Assembly (NCBI RefSeq): GCF_024347195.1
Contig: NZ_AP025281.1
Span: 1,922,001-1,986,000 of the forward strand
From: Aliamphritea hakodatensis
GTDB lineage: Bacteria; Pseudomonadota; Gammaproteobacteria; Pseudomonadales; Balneatricaceae
DNA: 64,000 bases
Reading direction: 5' to 3'
The position numbers and the translations under genes were made by a program. The notes under the pieces are model-generated. The model saw only the letters and a list, made by a program, of their open reading frames with translations. It was not told the DNA's origin and did no database searches. Positions 61,841 to 64,000 of the stretch are shown piece after piece. Each line of letters starts with the position of its first letter. Position 1 is the stretch's first letter.

Positions 61841-62677
61841 CTAGCGGCGGGCGCTGGCAGTAATAATGTCAATAAAGTCTGCTTCAGATTTGCAGGTGGC
61901 CAGTTCGCTTGCCTGAACAGTATAACCATAGTTGTCTGCAATGTGCTGATAGCGTGGCAAACGGGAATGGAACAGGTTCGGGAAAACCCAGCGGATAAAG
62001 TCATCCGGTTCCATCATTGCCAGATAGTCCAGGTTCCGCTCTTCCTGATACTTAGCCAGCTGTTCCAGAATGAAGTCCTGACGGTAATACAGAGGCTTCG
62101 GGCTTTTCTGGGCCCGCTCGATCAGCTTAATCTCATCTTCAGGTGACGTTTTGATATACAGAATCAGGGTGTTTTTCGCCAGTATTTCAAATACACCCGG
62201 CTCATCAATTTCGCACAGGCTGCCGGTTGAGTCATTGATAAAGTGGTTATGACCTTCAGCATGGGCTTTATCAATGAATTTCGGTACGTCGTAGGCAGAT
62301 GCAATTTCTGCTTCCAGATAGAGTTTCTGGCGGCGTAAAAACTCCGGCAGTGCCAGCCCTTCTTTTTCCGGGTTACCCAGCTTGCCTAAAAATGCGGAGA
62401 CCGAACTCAGGTTGTTAATGGTGACGTTGTTGCTGATGCTGATTGAGTCATTTTCCAGCAGTTCGCGCAGAAACGGCACGGTCATGGCTTTGTCGCGCAG
62501 GTTGGCTTCTATATCGCTGTTCAGGTACTTGTGGCCAATCCTGTAATCTGCCGAAAAGTGGTACCAGTTTTTCTCTTCCAGAATGTTGGATATGTAGGTC
62601 TTGCCTACACCGGACATCCCCATCAGGGTAACCGCTTTATTCGGGCTGGCGAGAAATTCGTCAATGTTCATACGCAT
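61841..62677 (-). CDS. Uncharacterised P-loop ATPase/kinase-like protein upstream of metA
   Basis: This 278-residue protein has a Walker A loop at residues 20-27 (GMSGVGKT), then a kinase-like WYHFSADYRIGHKYL and a possible Walker B-type strand NTLILYIKTSPEDE. The region HNHFINDSTGSLCEID could be the acidic/catalytic strand, and PKPLYYRQDFILEQL a lid. The fold may be like shikimate or adenylate kinases, but no substrate can be named. It starts an apparent two-gene operon with metA (nine-base gap) and may relate to methionine or one-carbon control. ATG 62677 or 62671 is the start; neither has a strong ribosome site. Confidence 0.75.
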   Translation of the reverse strand: MRMNIDEFLASPNKAVTLMGMSGVGKTYISNILEEKNWYHFSADYRIGHKYLNSDIEANLRDKAMTVPFLRELLENDSISISNNVTINNLSSVSAFLGKLGNPEKEGLALPEFLRRQKLYLEAEIASAYDVPKFIDKAHAEGHNHFINDSTGSLCEIDEPGVFEILAKNTLILYIKTSPEDEIKLIERAQKSPKPLYYRQDFILEQLAKYQEERNLDYLAMMEPDDFIRWVFPNLFHSRLPRYQHIADNYGYTVQASELATCKSEADFIDIITASARR

Positions 62678-62873
62678 AAAGATCGTGCTCAGTTGATAGG
62701 GTTGACGGTAAACCGGAAGTGACAGATAACGCAGTAAACAGTGGTGTTAAGTATCTGACGGACCGGCAAATACTATACCAAAGCGAGGGGCTGAAAAAGG
62801 GAAAAATGCGACCTGCCGGCCCGATAGCACAGGGGCCACCGGTGTCTGGGTTCAGCGGTCGCAGAAACGCTGT

Positions 62874-63374
62874 TTAGCTGGCCTGAAGTTTAAGCGCCAG
62901 CTTATTAAAGGCAAGCTTGCCTTTCTGGATGCTGTCGACTGCACGGCCATGGTAGCGTTCGTCGTTATCGTTCATGGCTTTTTTCAGATCCAGACCGATT
63001 TTCAGCACGTTTTCGAACAGGGTAAACAGCGGCAGTAGCCGTTTGCGGGCCAGATACGGTTTGTTCTGATGCAGTACGGCGGCGTAATGATTTTTCAGAT
63101 CGATATAGGCCGGGGTCCAGGTCAGGTTGCGATAAGCAACATAGCCTTCCGGGTCATTATTGGATTTGTGTTCATCGTAAGCGTTTTCAATGTCATTGAG
63201 GCTGCGTTCGTAGTCCTGCTTAAACACGCTCACAAATTCTTTGATATTCAGATCAGACAACTGAGGAATCGGGCGCACAACTTTTTCTTCCGCCGCTTCA
63301 TTGCTACAGCCGTGTAACAGCAGAATCAGACATGTCATGAAGATGCCTGCAAGGAGGCGATACGGCTGAAGCAT
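62874..63374 (-). CDS. Small hypothetical lipoprotein
   Basis: This 166-residue protein has a signal peptide ending in a lipobox at Cys23 (ILLLHGC, an unusual His at -2) and Ser at +2, which predicts outer-membrane sorting. The rest is a helical, charged domain (KEFVSVFKQDYERSLNDIEN, RKRLLPLFTLFENVLKIGLD) without a known family. It is upstream of the ATPase gene on the same strand with 196 bp between, so probably separately transcribed. Confidence 0.75.
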   Translation of the reverse strand: MLQPYRLLAGIFMTCLILLLHGCSNEAAEEKVVRPIPQLSDLNIKEFVSVFKQDYERSLNDIENAYDEHKSNNDPEGYVAYRNLTWTPAYIDLKNHYAAVLHQNKPYLARKRLLPLFTLFENVLKIGLDLKKAMNDNDERYHGRAVDSIQKGKLAFNKLALKLQAS

Positions 63375-63542
63375 AATTGGTTTCCATTGTACCCTGTGAT
63401 ATACCCATTTTTATCGAGTGGTAAAGAAATGAAAAGCAGTAGGTTGCCCAAATTGAGTTTTGTTCGCATTCACAGGCTTGATCTGTTGATTCAGCGCAGG
63501 GTTTACCGGGGACAGCCTTATGTGTGAAGCAGGTGGGAAATA

Positions 63543-64000
63543 ATGGACTGGCTGAGTGCTGAACCTCTGTTACGGATAGCTTTACCCGGGTTGTTATTTA
63601 TCCTGATGGCGTTCTGGGAGTGTCGCCGTCCCGCGAGAGAACTGACCGGCCACCAACGCTACCGCTGGTGCCATAACTTGCTGCTGGTAACGCTGAACAG
63701 TTTGCTGGTGCGGCTTTTAATGCCAGTGCTTCCGGTGACTGTCGCGCTGTACGCTGCCCATGAGCAGAGCGGTGTGTTTCATTTACTGGATTTACCCTAT
63801 GCTGTGAGCCTGATTGCAGGGTTGGTGTTGCTGGATCTGACGCTGTATCTGCAACACCGTCTTTTTCACCGGGTGCCGGCGCTGTGGCGCTTGCACCGGA
63901 TGCATCATGCGGATCAGGATGTGGATGTCAGTACCGGGTTGCGGTTCCACCCTTTGGAAATCCTGTTGTCGCTGCTGATAAAAATGCTGGTGGTGTGGTT
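63543..64000 (+). CDS. Fatty-acid-hydroxylase/sterol-desaturase family membrane protein (3' end outside window)
   Basis: An ATG-started frame runs open from 63543 to the end of the window (over 150 residues), so the gene is cut. It has N-terminal membrane helices (ALPGLLFILMAFWECRR, NLLLVTLNSLLVRLLMPVL) and a third (AVSLIAGLVLLDLTLYLQ). The first His boxes of the family follow: QHRLFHRV and RLHRMHHADQDV. These bind a di-iron centre that hydroxylates or desaturates lipids. The substrate is unknown. A GGTGGGAA stretch lies just before the start. Confidence 0.85.
   Translation, partial: MDWLSAEPLLRIALPGLLFILMAFWECRRPARELTGHQRYRWCHNLLLVTLNSLLVRLLMPVLPVTVALYAAHEQSGVFHLLDLPYAVSLIAGLVLLDLTLYLQHRLFHRVPALWRLHRMHHADQDVDVSTGLRFHPLEILLSLLIKMLVVW

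Noticed and set aside
1..64000. tRNA or rRNA genes, CRISPR arrays, insertion sequences and prophage genes
   Set aside because: I looked for conserved rRNA and tRNA segments, regularly spaced direct repeats, and transposase or integrase motifs and saw none. A computed scan could still find a small RNA gene missed by eye.

Overview
The window is a gene-dense stretch of a gammaproteobacterial chromosome. Gene content and order (NADH:quinone Na+ pump operon, sthA, lolC/D, comEC-exbBD-lpxK-kdsB, ptp-murB-rne-rluC, psrA-nagZ, mfd-gap) match, from memory, the Pseudomonas aeruginosa PA2975-PA3006 neighbourhood. A marine Oceanospirillaceae-type organism (Amphritea/Neptunomonas/Neptuniibacter-like) fits best. 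This assignment is inferred from gene order and protein families and was not computed. No rRNA, tRNA, CRISPR array, transposase or phage gene was recognised. The window cuts through a gene at each end.

Layout. 1-2.3 kb: two receiver-domain regulators, one with an HDOD output and one with a degenerate HD-GYP output. 2.5-7.3 kb: methyltransferase, rnhA, dnaQ, a decayed nhaB fragment, nudC, an SCP2 protein and sohB. 7.4-10.8 kb: psrA, a leaderless YkuD protein, nagZ and an MscS channel. 11-14 kb: small accessory genes (membrane protein, EamA transporter, AraC regulator, gamma-glutamylcyclotransferase-like protein). 14.1-20 kb: csiV-mfd, divergent from a long-form gap. 20.4-27.6 kb: nqrABCDEF-apbE-nqrM, a complete Na+-NQR with both known maturation factors. 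27.7-29.2 kb: sthA. 29.2-31 kb (minus): a PilZ protein, a protein resembling the Tus replication-terminator family and a small membrane protein. 31-33 kb: a single lolC/E-type permease plus lolD. 33-34.8 kb: an AT-richer insert with a secreted unknown protein, then a DUF2062 protein. 34.8-42.3 kb: comEC, exbB, exbD, lpxK, trm112-like, kdsB, DUF1272, ptp and murB. 42.4-47.2 kb: rne and rluC diverging from a 770 bp leader region with several hairpins. 47.2-53.5 kb: KfrA-like coiled-coil protein, cysB, SDR, thioesterase, pabB and a hydrolase. 53.5-60.7 kb: GntR-type prpR with three copies of its probable operator, then prpB-prpC-acnD-prpF for propionate breakdown by the methylcitrate cycle. 60.7-64 kb: metA with an uncharacterised P-loop ATPase, a lipoprotein and the start of a fatty-acid-hydroxylase-family gene.

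How the genes work together. The window is mostly core physiology: sodium-based respiration (Nqr), NAD(P)H balance (SthA, NudC), envelope building (LpxK, KdsB, MurB, Lol, CsiV), peptidoglycan recycling (NagZ and the YkuD protein), RNA and DNA maintenance (Rne, RluC, RnhA, DnaQ, Mfd) and carbon and sulfur metabolism (Prp, CysB, MetA). The least expected items are the Tus-like protein coupled to a PilZ gene, the leaderless YkuD enzyme between psrA and nagZ, the structured rne leader, the prp operator triplet, the nhaB relic in what appears to be its ancestral place, and the unknown ATPase placed upstream of metA.
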